Part shown: positions 1-5,055 of the stretch, piece after piece
Layout: each line of letters starts with the position of its first letter
How positions within the stretch are numbered: the stretch's first letter is position 1
From: an uncultured Campylobacter sp.
GTDB taxonomy: Bacteria; Campylobacterota; Campylobacteria; Campylobacterales; Campylobacteraceae
Reading direction: 5' to 3'
Length of the DNA stretch: 6,921 nt
Assembly (NCBI RefSeq): GCF_938045775.1
Contig: NZ_CALIBH010000096.1
Span: 1 to 6,921, forward strand
The notes under the pieces: model-generated
Database searches by the model: none
The model's input: the letters and a program-made list of their open reading frames with translations, nothing else
Told to the model about the DNA's origin: nothing
Made by a program: the position numbers and the translations under genes

Positions 1-16
1 ATAAAAAGGACTTAAA

Positions 17-1198
17 ATGATAGGAATAAATGAGGCTATAGATTTGGCTACGGCTAGAATCACATCAAGCAGGCGGAGCGAAATGGTGCCTCTTCCCAGC
101 GCCCTAGGTCGCATTCTTTCTAGCGATATTTCTGCGCTTAAAAACCTACCCTGCTTTGATAATTCGGCGCTTGACGGCTATGCCTACGCGGCGGAATTCA
201 AAGACGAAGAGCTAGAGATCGTAGAGCCTACGATTTTTGCAGGAGATGAGAAATTCTACGAAATAAAGGCTACGCAAGCGCAAAAGATAATGACCGGCGC
301 GCCAATGCCTGCAGGCGCAGACTCTGTCGCGAGGCTAGAGGATGTAGACGCGCAAGGTGGAACTCTAAAAATCCCTGCTTCCGTTCATGCCCACGACGGC
401 TTTCGTAAAAAAGGCGAGGAGGTGCGCGCGGGCGAGCTTTTATTGCACCGTGGCGAAATTTTAAACCCTGCTAAAATCATGCTTCTTGCTGCGCAAGGAA
501 TTTACGAAGTGGACGTTTACGCGCGTCCTAAAATCGCTCTATTTTCCAGTGGAAACGAACTCAAAGAGCCGTGGCAGAGTGCGAGCGAGCGCGAAATTTA
601 TAATGCCAACTCTAGTGGTATTGCTGCATTGCTGCAAAAATACGGCTTTGAAAACGAGTATTTAGGAATTTTAAAGGATGATTTTAGCGCGGTATGCGAG
701 ACGCTAGACGCTGCTACGCGTAAATTTGACGTGCTAATTACCAGCGGTGGAGCAAGTGCTGGGGAGGCGGATTTTATGCAAAGCGCTATGAGTGAACTTG
801 GATTTTTGCAGGTTTTCGATCACATCGATATCAAGCCCGGCCGCCCCAGCAAGTGCTTCGCAAAAGACGGCAAATTCGTCTTTGCAATGGCAGGCAATCC
901 AATGGCTGCTTTCGTGCTTACGCGCGCAGTCATACTGCCGATCCTATTTAAGCTTAGTGGCGCAAGCGAGGCTTTTAGCGCAGAAGCGGCGATCTATGCC
1001 AAGCTCGCAAGCGATCTGAAGCTAAAAAGCGGCAGAGTAAATTTAACCGTAGGCGCATATGAAGGCGGAGTTTTTACGCCTATGCCGTCGCCTTCTGGGC
1101 GCATCAGACCGCTGGCTGCGGCATCGCATTTTTTCTTGGCTGATCCCGAATGCGACAAAGTTCGCGCTGGAGAAATCGTAAAAATTTATAAAATTTAA
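17..1198 (+). CDS. moeA: MoeA, molybdopterin molybdenumtransferase
   Basis: This 393-residue protein inserts molybdate into adenylated molybdopterin, the last common step of molybdenum cofactor synthesis in the cytoplasm. The sequence carries the MoeA signatures in order: FDNSALDGYA (residues 47-56), MTGAPMPAGADSVARLED (92-109), GEEVRAGE (133-140), PKIALFSSGNEL (171-182), LITSGGASAGEADF (240-253), IKPGRPSK (272-279) and GNPMAAF (293-299). The acidic residues of the DNSALDGYA and GEAD motifs, which line the active site in this family, are present. Length is close to the usual 390-410. The ATG lies six bases after AAGGA (6-10). The gene runs to just before the tRNA promoter, and its own promoter must lie left of the window. 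In Campylobacter the cofactor serves enzymes such as formate dehydrogenase and nitrate reductase. Whether a second moeA paralogue exists elsewhere cannot be seen here. Confidence 0.95.
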   Translation: MIGINEAIDLATARITSSRRSEMVPLPSALGRILSSDISALKNLPCFDNSALDGYAYAAEFKDEELEIVEPTIFAGDEKFYEIKATQAQKIMTGAPMPAGADSVARLEDVDAQGGTLKIPASVHAHDGFRKKGEEVRAGELLLHRGEILNPAKIMLLAAQGIYEVDVYARPKIALFSSGNELKEPWQSASEREIYNANSSGIAALLQKYGFENEYLGILKDDFSAVCETLDAATRKFDVLITSGGASAGEADFMQSAMSELGFLQVFDHIDIKPGRPSKCFAKDGKFVFAMAGNPMAAFVLTRAVILPILFKLSGASEAFSAEAAIYAKLASDLKLKSGRVNLTVGAYEGGVFTPMPSPSGRIRPLAAASHFFLADPECDKVRAGEIVKIYKI

Positions 1199-1209
1199 GC
1201 GAGAAATTA

Positions 1210-1238
1210 TTGACAAATGAAAATTTATAGGCTACAAT
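1210..1238 (+). promoter_or_regulatory. Sigma70-type promoter of the tRNA-Gly gene
   Basis: A perfect -35 box TTGACA (1210-1215) is followed after 17 bp by TACAAT (1233-1238), five of six bases matching the -10 consensus. Transcription would start near 1244-1246, giving a short leader of about 15 bases before the mature tRNA at 1260. This is the best promoter in the window. Strong -35 boxes are not typical of Campylobacter protein genes, which fits a stable-RNA promoter. It might also feed ubiX-coaD by read-through. Confidence 0.8.
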
Positions 1239-1259
1239 CGCGCTTTATTTTTACCGCAT

Positions 1260-1334
1260 GCGGGAATAGCTCAGTGGTAGAGCGCAACCTTGCCATGGTT
1301 GATGTCGCGAGTTCGACTCTCGTTTCCCGCTCCA
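1260..1334 (+). tRNA. tRNA-Gly (anticodon GCC)
   Basis: The 75-base gene folds into a full cloverleaf. The acceptor stem is GCGGGAA (1260-1266) with TTCCCGC (1324-1330). The D arm is GCTC...GAGC with the loop AGTGGTA. The anticodon stem is CAACC/GGTTG (1285-1289 and 1297-1301), with loop TTGCCAT and anticodon GCC at 1292-1294. The T arm is GCGAG/CTCGT with loop TTCGACT (1312-1318). Discriminator T1331 is followed by an encoded CCA (1332-1334). GCC decodes GGC and GGU. No intron or mismatch is visible apart from a G-U pair in the T stem. Confidence 0.97.
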
Positions 1335-1343
1335 TCTTAACTT

Positions 1344-1378
1344 CAAATTTTAAAATTCCTTCCGCCGAATTTGTTTTT
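1344..1378 (+). terminator. Possible AT-rich terminator after tRNA-Gly
   Basis: AAATTC (1353-1358) can pair with GAATTT (1367-1372) across an eight-base loop. Alternatively, CAAATTT (1344-1350) can pair with GAATTTG (1367-1373) with one G-U pair. Either hairpin is followed directly by five T residues (1374-1378). The stem has few GC pairs, so termination could be partial and leave some transcript reading into ubiX, which starts only 33 bases further on. Confidence 0.4.
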
Positions 1379-1410
1379 AAACCACAAAATTTCGATATGA
1401 AAGCCTTGAA

Positions 1411-1965
1411 ATGAAAATTTTAGTTTGCGTAAGCGGCGCGAGTTTTTGCGAGATCGGGCTTGATCTGCTTAAATTTCTTGCCAACTCACCGCATGAAATC
1501 CACGCCGTGTTTACGCAGGGCGCGCGCCGCGTCCTGAGCGCCGAAAGCGGCATAGACGCGGACGAGGCTTTAAAATCCGCGGAATTTAGGAGCGTAAAAT
1601 TCTATCCCAACACCGATCTTAGTGCGCCGCCCGCTTCGGGCTCGTTCGGCATTGACGCCACAATCTTTGCGCCCTGCTCTATTGGCTCTTTGGCTAAAAT
1701 TTACGGCGGGCTTTGCGACAGCTTAAGCGCCCGTGCCGCTGCAGTCGCGTTAAAAGAGCATAAGCGGCTAGTTCTTGGCGTGCGTGAGATGCCGCTTTCT
1801 GCGATCAGCCTGCGCCAGATGAGCGAGCTAGCCGCGCTCGGCGTCATCATCGCTCCGCCCGTGATCGCAGGCTACTGCGGCGTGCAAAATTTAAAAAAAT
1901 TCATAATCGGCAAGTGGTGCGACGCTCTGGGCGTGCAAAACGAGCTATTTAAAAGGTGGCAATAA
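1411..1965 (+). CDS. ubiX: UbiX-family flavin prenyltransferase
   Basis: This 184-residue cytoplasmic protein should join a dimethylallyl group to FMN. The product, prenylated FMN, is the cofactor of UbiD-type decarboxylases. Visible family features are the N-terminal beta strand and SGAS turn (residues 8-11), APCSIGSLAKI (87-96), the helix ARAAAVALKE (107-116), LVLGVREMPLS (120-130), PPVIAGY (149-155) and the C-terminal LFKRWQ. By motif alignment to well-studied UbiX proteins, the active-site Arg, Lys, Glu and Tyr are retained as R108, K115, E126 and Y155. The usual GASG is GASF here, and the C-terminal Arg before the LD motif appears as K168. Length is normal. No good Shine-Dalgarno sequence precedes the ATG; an upstream in-frame start is not evident. 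The stop overlaps the coaD start by one base, so the two are very likely co-translated. Assignment to UbiX is strong; the natural partner UbiD is not in the window. Confidence 0.9.
   Translation: MKILVCVSGASFCEIGLDLLKFLANSPHEIHAVFTQGARRVLSAESGIDADEALKSAEFRSVKFYPNTDLSAPPASGSFGIDATIFAPCSIGSLAKIYGGLCDSLSARAAAVALKEHKRLVLGVREMPLSAISLRQMSELAALGVIIAPPVIAGYCGVQNLKKFIIGKWCDALGVQNELFKRWQ
1951..1956 (+). promoter_or_regulatory. Ribosome binding site that fixes the coaD start
   Basis: AAAAGG lies inside the last codons of ubiX, eight bases before the ATG at 1965. An alternative GTG at 1956 would lie within this site and so have no binding site of its own. The ATG at 1965 is therefore preferred. Confidence 0.6.
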
Positions 1966-2441
1966 TGCAAAACTCAAGAAAATGTATCTATCCGGGCACT
2001 TTCGATCCTATTACGAACGGCCATCTGGACGTAATCAAGCGCGCGCTAGGGCTTTTTGATGAAGTCATCGTCGCAGTCGCGCTAAACGAGAGCAAAAAGC
2101 CCTACTTCAGCCTAAAATCCAGACTAGAGATGGCGCGAGCCGCGACGCGCGGGCTTCGCGGCGTGCGCGTGCAAAGCTTTGATAATCTGCTCGTGGATTT
2201 TGCTAAATCTTGCGGCGTGCGCTTCGTTATCCGCGGGCTTCGCGCGGTCAGTGACTTTGAGTACGAGCTACAAATCGGCTACGCAAACGCCTCGCTATGG
2301 GAGGAATTTGAGAGCGTGTATTTGATGCCGACGCTCAAAAACGCCTTCATCTCAAGCTCGATTGTCCGCTCCGTTTTGAGCCACGGCGGCGACGTTTCGC
2401 ACCTGGTGCCAAGCGAAATTTTAAAATTTTTAAAAAAATGA
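1965..2441 (+). CDS. coaD: CoaD, phosphopantetheine adenylyltransferase
   Basis: This 158-residue enzyme transfers AMP from ATP to 4'-phosphopantetheine to give dephospho-CoA, the penultimate step of coenzyme A synthesis. It has the nucleotidyltransferase start YPGTFDPITNGH (residues 9-20) with the T/HxGH motif TNGH at 17-20. It also has the substrate-contacting segment NESKKPYFSLKSRLEM (41-56), VIRGLRAVSDFEYE (88-101) and the ISSSIVR motif (129-135). Length matches the family. The ATG at 1965 shares its A with the TAA stop of ubiX (TAATG), a classic translational-coupling overlap. A GTG at 1956 would add three residues but lacks a separate binding site. The final codons form an A/T-rich tail (FLKK). 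In C. jejuni, as I recall, ubiX, coaD and tmk are adjacent; here tmk lies about 1.7 kb away. Confidence 0.96.
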   Translation: MQNSRKCIYPGTFDPITNGHLDVIKRALGLFDEVIVAVALNESKKPYFSLKSRLEMARAATRGLRGVRVQSFDNLLVDFAKSCGVRFVIRGLRAVSDFEYELQIGYANASLWEEFESVYLMPTLKNAFISSSIVRSVLSHGGDVSHLVPSEILKFLKK

Positions 2442-2456
2442 GCTTGCAAGCGACTG

Positions 2457-2485
2457 AAATTTAGCCCGCAGGCGCGGCTAAATTT
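2457..2485 (+). terminator. Hairpin after coaD, possible terminator
   Basis: The arms AAATTTAGCC (2457-2466) and GGCTAAATTT (2476-2485) are perfect complements. Inner GC pairs (2468-2469 with 2474-2475) can close an AGGC loop with one bulged C. The hairpin starts 16 bases after the coaD stop and ends 19 bases before the ribosome binding site of the next gene. Only short T runs follow (AAATTTAAAATTT), so it may terminate poorly or serve to stabilise the upstream transcript end. Confidence 0.5.
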
Positions 2486-2514
2486 AAAATTTGCAAACCA
2501 CACGGGAGATAAAA

Positions 2515-3603
2515 ATGAATAAGCAAATGGATGAGATAGAAAGACTGCGAACGTTTTTAAAAAGCGTGAGAGATGAATACAAAGCCTTAAATAAAATAGC
2601 CGAAGCGCAGGTCGTAAGCAGGCGCTGGGCGTCGGGTAGCTGTATCAATTTAGAGCCGTTTTATTTTGAATATAACCGCTTCTTTAAGGGCAAAATTTTA
2701 AAAGCTAAACCAAAAAAGATCGTAAACACCTACGAATACGGCTTTGATGCACAAGATCGCGTCGTTTTTGAGAGACAACATGACGACAAAAAAAGTTTCT
2801 TTGAAAGCCTTTATTTTTGGGGGCGGGACGAAGTTTTAAAATATCACTTCGGCTGCTACAATAAAAGATGCGCAGGATGCTTCAATATAAAAAGATTTAT
2901 CTATGAGGGTAGCGTGCTAAAGTCCATCTACTCGGCCTTTGACAACAACGCCTATGGGATAGAAAATTTTACTTACGAAGGCGGCAAGCTCGCACAAAGA
3001 CGGAAGTATGTAGAGCACCCTCGCGCAGGCAGAAGGAATGACGTAACAAACTATGAATTTGACGAAATGGGCGAGCTAAGCTTAATAACCGAAAATGGTT
3101 ATGTGCGCTATCAAAAGCCCGATAAGAACATGAGCTACAAAAAGCTCTATGAGCTCGCCGCGCAAAGACTACTGCCAGCGATTAAAGAGACAATCAAAAA
3201 GCACGCGCCCGGCTGCAAGCTCTACTGCATAAATTTAGCTTGCGACAATAGGAGTTTGCCGCCGATCATCGGATTCGGCTCGCAAGAACAGCGCGCGCAG
3301 TGGCTTACACGAAAGGACGGTTGGCTTCTTTGGCTTGTTCCTGATTACGAGTTTCGAGCCGAGGTCGAAGTAGACTACGAAACGGCGAAAATTTTCGATC
3401 TTTTCAATCAAGAAACGCAACTAAATGATAAATATGCGCAGGCTAAAAAGCTCATTTGGGAGTGCGTGAAGCAGCTCAAAGCAGGTCTTGGCGAATTTGC
3501 GCTCGATATGACGGAGGATTTTACGATCACGGCTACCGATTGCGATCTTGGCAATCTGAGGAAAGATTTCATAGCGATAAATCCCGAACCGATAGGCGCA
3601 TAA
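2515..3603 (+). CDS. Unrecognised soluble protein with YD-like repeats
   Basis: I do not recognise this 362-residue protein. It has no signal peptide or membrane segment, so it is probably cytoplasmic. The first 35 residues (MDEIERLRTFLKSVRDEYKA...) look helical and charged. Residues 73-200 contain four strand-turn units resembling Rhs/YD or YwqK-type repeats: YEYGFDAQDRVV (73-84), FIYEGSVLKSI (128-138), FTYEGGKLAQR (152-162) and YEFDEMGELSLITENG (180-195). Cysteines at 114, 119 and 122 (CYNKRCAGC) could bind a metal. From about 207 the protein changes to an alpha/beta domain (YKKLYELAAQRLLPAIKETIKKH, then strands to about 285, then helices), ending DFTITATDCDLGNLRKDFIAINPE. This last part has the look of polymorphic-toxin immunity or DUF4303-like proteins, but that is a guess. 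GGGAG (2504-2508) sits six bases before the ATG. Upstream TTG at 2491 is less likely. The coding sequence looks AT-richer than tmk, and the gene interrupts coaD-tmk. Confidence 0.8.
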   Translation: MNKQMDEIERLRTFLKSVRDEYKALNKIAEAQVVSRRWASGSCINLEPFYFEYNRFFKGKILKAKPKKIVNTYEYGFDAQDRVVFERQHDDKKSFFESLYFWGRDEVLKYHFGCYNKRCAGCFNIKRFIYEGSVLKSIYSAFDNNAYGIENFTYEGGKLAQRRKYVEHPRAGRRNDVTNYEFDEMGELSLITENGYVRYQKPDKNMSYKKLYELAAQRLLPAIKETIKKHAPGCKLYCINLACDNRSLPPIIGFGSQEQRAQWLTRKDGWLLWLVPDYEFRAEVEVDYETAKIFDLFNQETQLNDKYAQAKKLIWECVKQLKAGLGEFALDMTEDFTITATDCDLGNLRKDFIAINPEPIGA

Positions 3604-3627
3604 GGGCAAAATTTAAAATTTTATCGT

Positions 3628-3645
3628 CGCGATTTTATCATCGCG
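3628..3645 (+). terminator. Small hairpin after the orphan gene
   Basis: CGCGAT (3628-3633) and ATCGCG (3640-3645) pair across a six-base TTTATC loop, 24 bases after the stop codon at 3603. There is no T run behind it, so a terminator role is only possible. Confidence 0.3.
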
Positions 3646-3690
3646 CGCAGCACTCGCCCGCCCCAATGCGCCCCACTCTGCATAACGCCG

Positions 3691-3851
3691 CCCTGCTCCG
3701 CCCGAAGTGCCGCCATTTCCGTCTAACGCCATCCGCTTCAACTGGTATACGTCCTGCTCTGTATGATGACGCCCTACCTCGCCCGACGTGCCATTCTATC
3801 CGCACGGCGCGCTGTCTTTATCGACCGGCGCCCTGCTTCGCTCGGTACACG
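3691..3851 (+). repeat. Degenerate direct duplication, unit about 80 bp
   Basis: Unit A (3691-3771) and unit B (3772-3851) start with CCCTGCTCCGCCCGAAGTGCC and its copy CCCTACCTCGCCCGACGTGCC respectively, matching at 17 of the 21 positions. They match again near their ends: ACTGGTATACGTCCTGCTCT (3741-3760) against ACCGGCGCCCTGCTTCG (3824-3840). Each unit carries an internal CCTGCT-like sub-repeat: CCCTGCTCC at 3691, TCCTGCTCT at 3752, CCCTACCTC at 3772 and CCCTGCTTC at 3831. The middle of the units is poorly conserved and gaps are needed. The 81-bp offset keeps reading frame, but no credible gene uses it. Confidence 0.5.
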
Positions 3852-4048
3852 CCCCTTAAGCGCAAATTTACTCGCTCGCTGTGTTATGCAACGCATCCGT
3901 CCGAGCGCTAAATTTAACCGCGAGCTGCGCCGCAAAGAGCAGGAGCCGAGCAAAAAAAGCGCCCGATAAAATTTTATGCCAAAAGATAAAAAGAGGCTCG
4001 TACAAGCTCGCGCAAAAGCCCGATTTAGGGTCTAAATTTTACGCCAGG

Positions 4049-4078
4049 TTGTTAAAAAAGCCGCTATTTAGCTATAAG
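4049..4078 (+). promoter_or_regulatory. Candidate tmk promoter
   Basis: TTGTTA (4049-4054) and TATAAG (4073-4078) are separated by 18 bp, matching four and five consensus bases respectively. A start near 4085 would leave a leader of about 28 bases containing the tmk ribosome binding site AAAGG (4102-4106). An alternative -10, TAAAAT (4083-4088), lacks a -35. Confidence 0.35.
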
Positions 4079-4112
4079 CTTGTAAAATAACACACAAATT
4101 TAAAGGCGAAAA

Positions 4113-4739
4113 ATGTATGTAATATTCGAAGGTATCGACGGCGTGGGAAAAAGCACGCAGATAGCGCGGCTGGCGGCGACTTTCCCGCGGGCGATCGTGA
4201 CCAAGGAGCCCGGCGGCACGAAGCTCGGCGAGGCGGTGCGAAGCCTCGTTTTGGGCGAGGATTTTAAGTGGTCGCGCGGCAGCGTAAATCTGCGCGAGGC
4301 CTGCGGCGAAATCTCAAAGCGCGCCGAGCTGCTTTTATTTCTCGCAGACCGCGCCGAGCACTACGAGCGCGTGATAAAGGGCGGCGCAGGCGGTCTTGTG
4401 CTAAGCGATCGCGGCTTCATCTCGGGGCTTGCCTATGCGCTGGCAAACGACGAAAACGCGGATCTTAGCGAGCTTATCGCGCTTAATAAATTTGCGCTCG
4501 GGGGCAAATTCGCAGATAAAATCGTGCTGTTTTCGGCGGACGAACAGCTCGTCAAAACGCGGCTCAAAACGCGCGCTAGCAGCGATATAATCGAGGCTCG
4601 CGGTCTGAAATATCTAATGCGCGTGCAAGATCTTATGGCGCAGGCGTGCACGGCGTGCGGAGTTCAGACCCTGCAAATCGACGCCGCGCAGTCCGAAGAA
4701 GCGATCTGCGATCAGATAAAAAATTTCATACTTTCTTAA
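4113..4739 (+). CDS. tmk: Thymidylate kinase
   Basis: This 208-residue cytoplasmic kinase phosphorylates dTMP to dTDP with ATP, an essential step of dTTP supply. The P-loop FEGIDGVGKST occupies residues 5-15. KEPGGTKLGE (31-40) corresponds to the dTMP-binding (R)EPGGT motif. RAELLLFLADRAEHYERVI (70-88) and LVLSDRGFISGLAYA (95-109) contain the conserved DR motif at 99-100. RLKTRASSDIIEARGLKYLMRVQ (150-172) spans the lid and the conserved D-x-I-E segment, with basic residues R150, K152 and R154. Length is normal. AAAGG (4102-4106) lies six bases before the ATG. The coding sequence is conspicuously GC-rich and G-rich compared with the DNA on either side. It is followed by a long hairpin-rich non-coding stretch. 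Confidence 0.96.
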   Translation: MYVIFEGIDGVGKSTQIARLAATFPRAIVTKEPGGTKLGEAVRSLVLGEDFKWSRGSVNLREACGEISKRAELLLFLADRAEHYERVIKGGAGGLVLSDRGFISGLAYALANDENADLSELIALNKFALGGKFADKIVLFSADEQLVKTRLKTRASSDIIEARGLKYLMRVQDLMAQACTACGVQTLQIDAAQSEEAICDQIKNFILS

Positions 4740-4791
4740 AATTTTAAGGCGTGGAATTTTGCTGCTGGAATTGATTTCTGAGGTCTGCCGT

Positions 4792-4860
4792 GAAATTTTA
4801 GCTATGGAATTTCGCCCATAAAATTTCATCTCCAAATTTCGTTTATGGAATTTTATAGGC
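4792..4860. repeat. Two overlapping, mutually exclusive inverted repeats
   Basis: GAAATTTTA (4792-4800) is a perfect complement of TAAAATTTC (4819-4827). The second arm also belongs to a longer repeat: ATAAAATTTCAT (4818-4829) pairs with ATGGAATTTTAT (4845-4856) with one G-U pair. That repeat extends across one C-A mismatch by GCC (4814-4816) with GGC (4858-4860), leaving a 15-base loop. Both hairpins cannot form at once. They lie 50-120 bases after tmk. Confidence 0.6.
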
Positions 4861-4872
4861 GCAGTTCTAGGG

Positions 4873-4899
4873 AAAATTTCATGGGCGGAATTTTGTTTT
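4873..4899 (+). terminator. Possible tmk terminator hairpin
   Basis: AAAATTTC (4873-4880) pairs with GGAATTTT (4887-4894), with one G-U pair and a six-base ATGGGC loop, followed by GTTTT. The stem is AT-rich, so the hairpin is weak by usual standards. Confidence 0.3.
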
Positions 4900-4904
4900 A
4901 TAAT
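4876..4904 (+). promoter_or_regulatory. Weak promoter candidate for the gene at 5056
   Basis: A perfect TATAAT (4899-4904) follows a T-rich run (TTTTGTTT), as in Campylobacter sigma70 promoters, which often lack a clear -35. The best -35 at 17 bp spacing is ATTTCA (4876-4881), three of six matches. The leader would be about 145 bases and would include the hairpins at 4963-5012. Confidence 0.25.
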
Positions 4905-4962
4905 TCAGCCGTAAAATTTCGGTACGTAATTCTGTCTTAAAATTCCGCCGCAGACTGAAAAG

Positions 4963-5012
4963 GCGCAGGATTTCATAAGCGAAATCCCGCGCGGAATTTT
5001 AATCCGCGGATT
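4963..5012. repeat. Adjacent GC-rich inverted repeats upstream of the gene at 5056
   Basis: GCGC-A-GGATTTC (4963-4974) pairs with GAAATCC-C-GCGC (4981-4992), 11 pairs around one A-C mismatch with a six-base loop. It overlaps a second hairpin, CGCGGA (4990-4995) with TCCGCG (5003-5008), and a perfect 12-base palindrome AATCCGCGGATT (5001-5012). If they are transcribed, they lie in the leader of the downstream gene, ending 33 bases before its ribosome binding site. Confidence 0.55.
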
Positions 5013-5055
5013 TGCAGGTGGAATTCCGCTTAAGCTTTAGATTAAAAGGATAATG

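Larger units (their letters stand above)
3604..4112 (+). other. Gene-poor C-rich region between the orphan gene and tmk
   Basis: I see no convincing gene in these 509 bases. From about 3648 to 3870 the plus strand is strongly C-rich and poor in G, unlike the flanking genes, and contains an 80-bp degenerate direct duplication (separate entry). Short open frames here have odd compositions rich in Arg, Pro, Ser and Cys, start inside the upstream gene or lack ribosome binding sites. From about 3900 the DNA becomes A-rich with AAATTT words and finally holds the probable tmk promoter. It may be a decayed accessory gene or a spacer; I cannot identify an RNA. Confidence 0.6.
4740..5055. other. Hairpin-rich non-coding region after tmk
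   Basis: No credible gene lies in these 316 bases. The DNA is a dense mosaic of GGAATTTT, GAAATTTTA, TAAAATTTC and AAATTCCG words, about every 12-25 bases and in both orientations. Many form imperfect inverted repeats that overlap each other (separate entries). The same words recur at 5660-5885 and 6732-6850. The region ends with the ribosome binding site of the gene at 5056. Confidence 0.65.

Noticed and set aside
1217..1414. 65-codon open frame on the plus strand
   Set aside because: It runs straight through the tRNA-Gly gene and its promoter and has no ribosome binding site.
2491..2514. TTG start extending the orphan gene by eight residues
   Set aside because: The ATG at 2515 has GGGAG at the right distance; the TTG has no binding site and lies close to the coaD hairpin.
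3456..3911. 151-codon plus-strand frame rich in Arg, Pro, Ser and Cys
   Set aside because: It starts inside the orphan gene in another frame, without a ribosome binding site, and its odd composition reflects the C-rich DNA. The repeat units within it are described at DNA level.
3763..4090. Two overlapping plus-strand frames (3763-3969 and 3881-4090)
   Set aside because: No ribosome binding sites, unnatural composition, mutual overlap in different frames and overlap with the probable tmk promoter.
4433..4835. Minus-strand frames opposite tmk and its downstream region
   Set aside because: They are antisense shadows of tmk, with Ser/Arg-rich composition caused by the complement of its codons.
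4740..5055. Possible CRISPR array
   Set aside because: The repeated words are short, variable, irregularly spaced and in both orientations. There is no constant repeat with uniform spacers.
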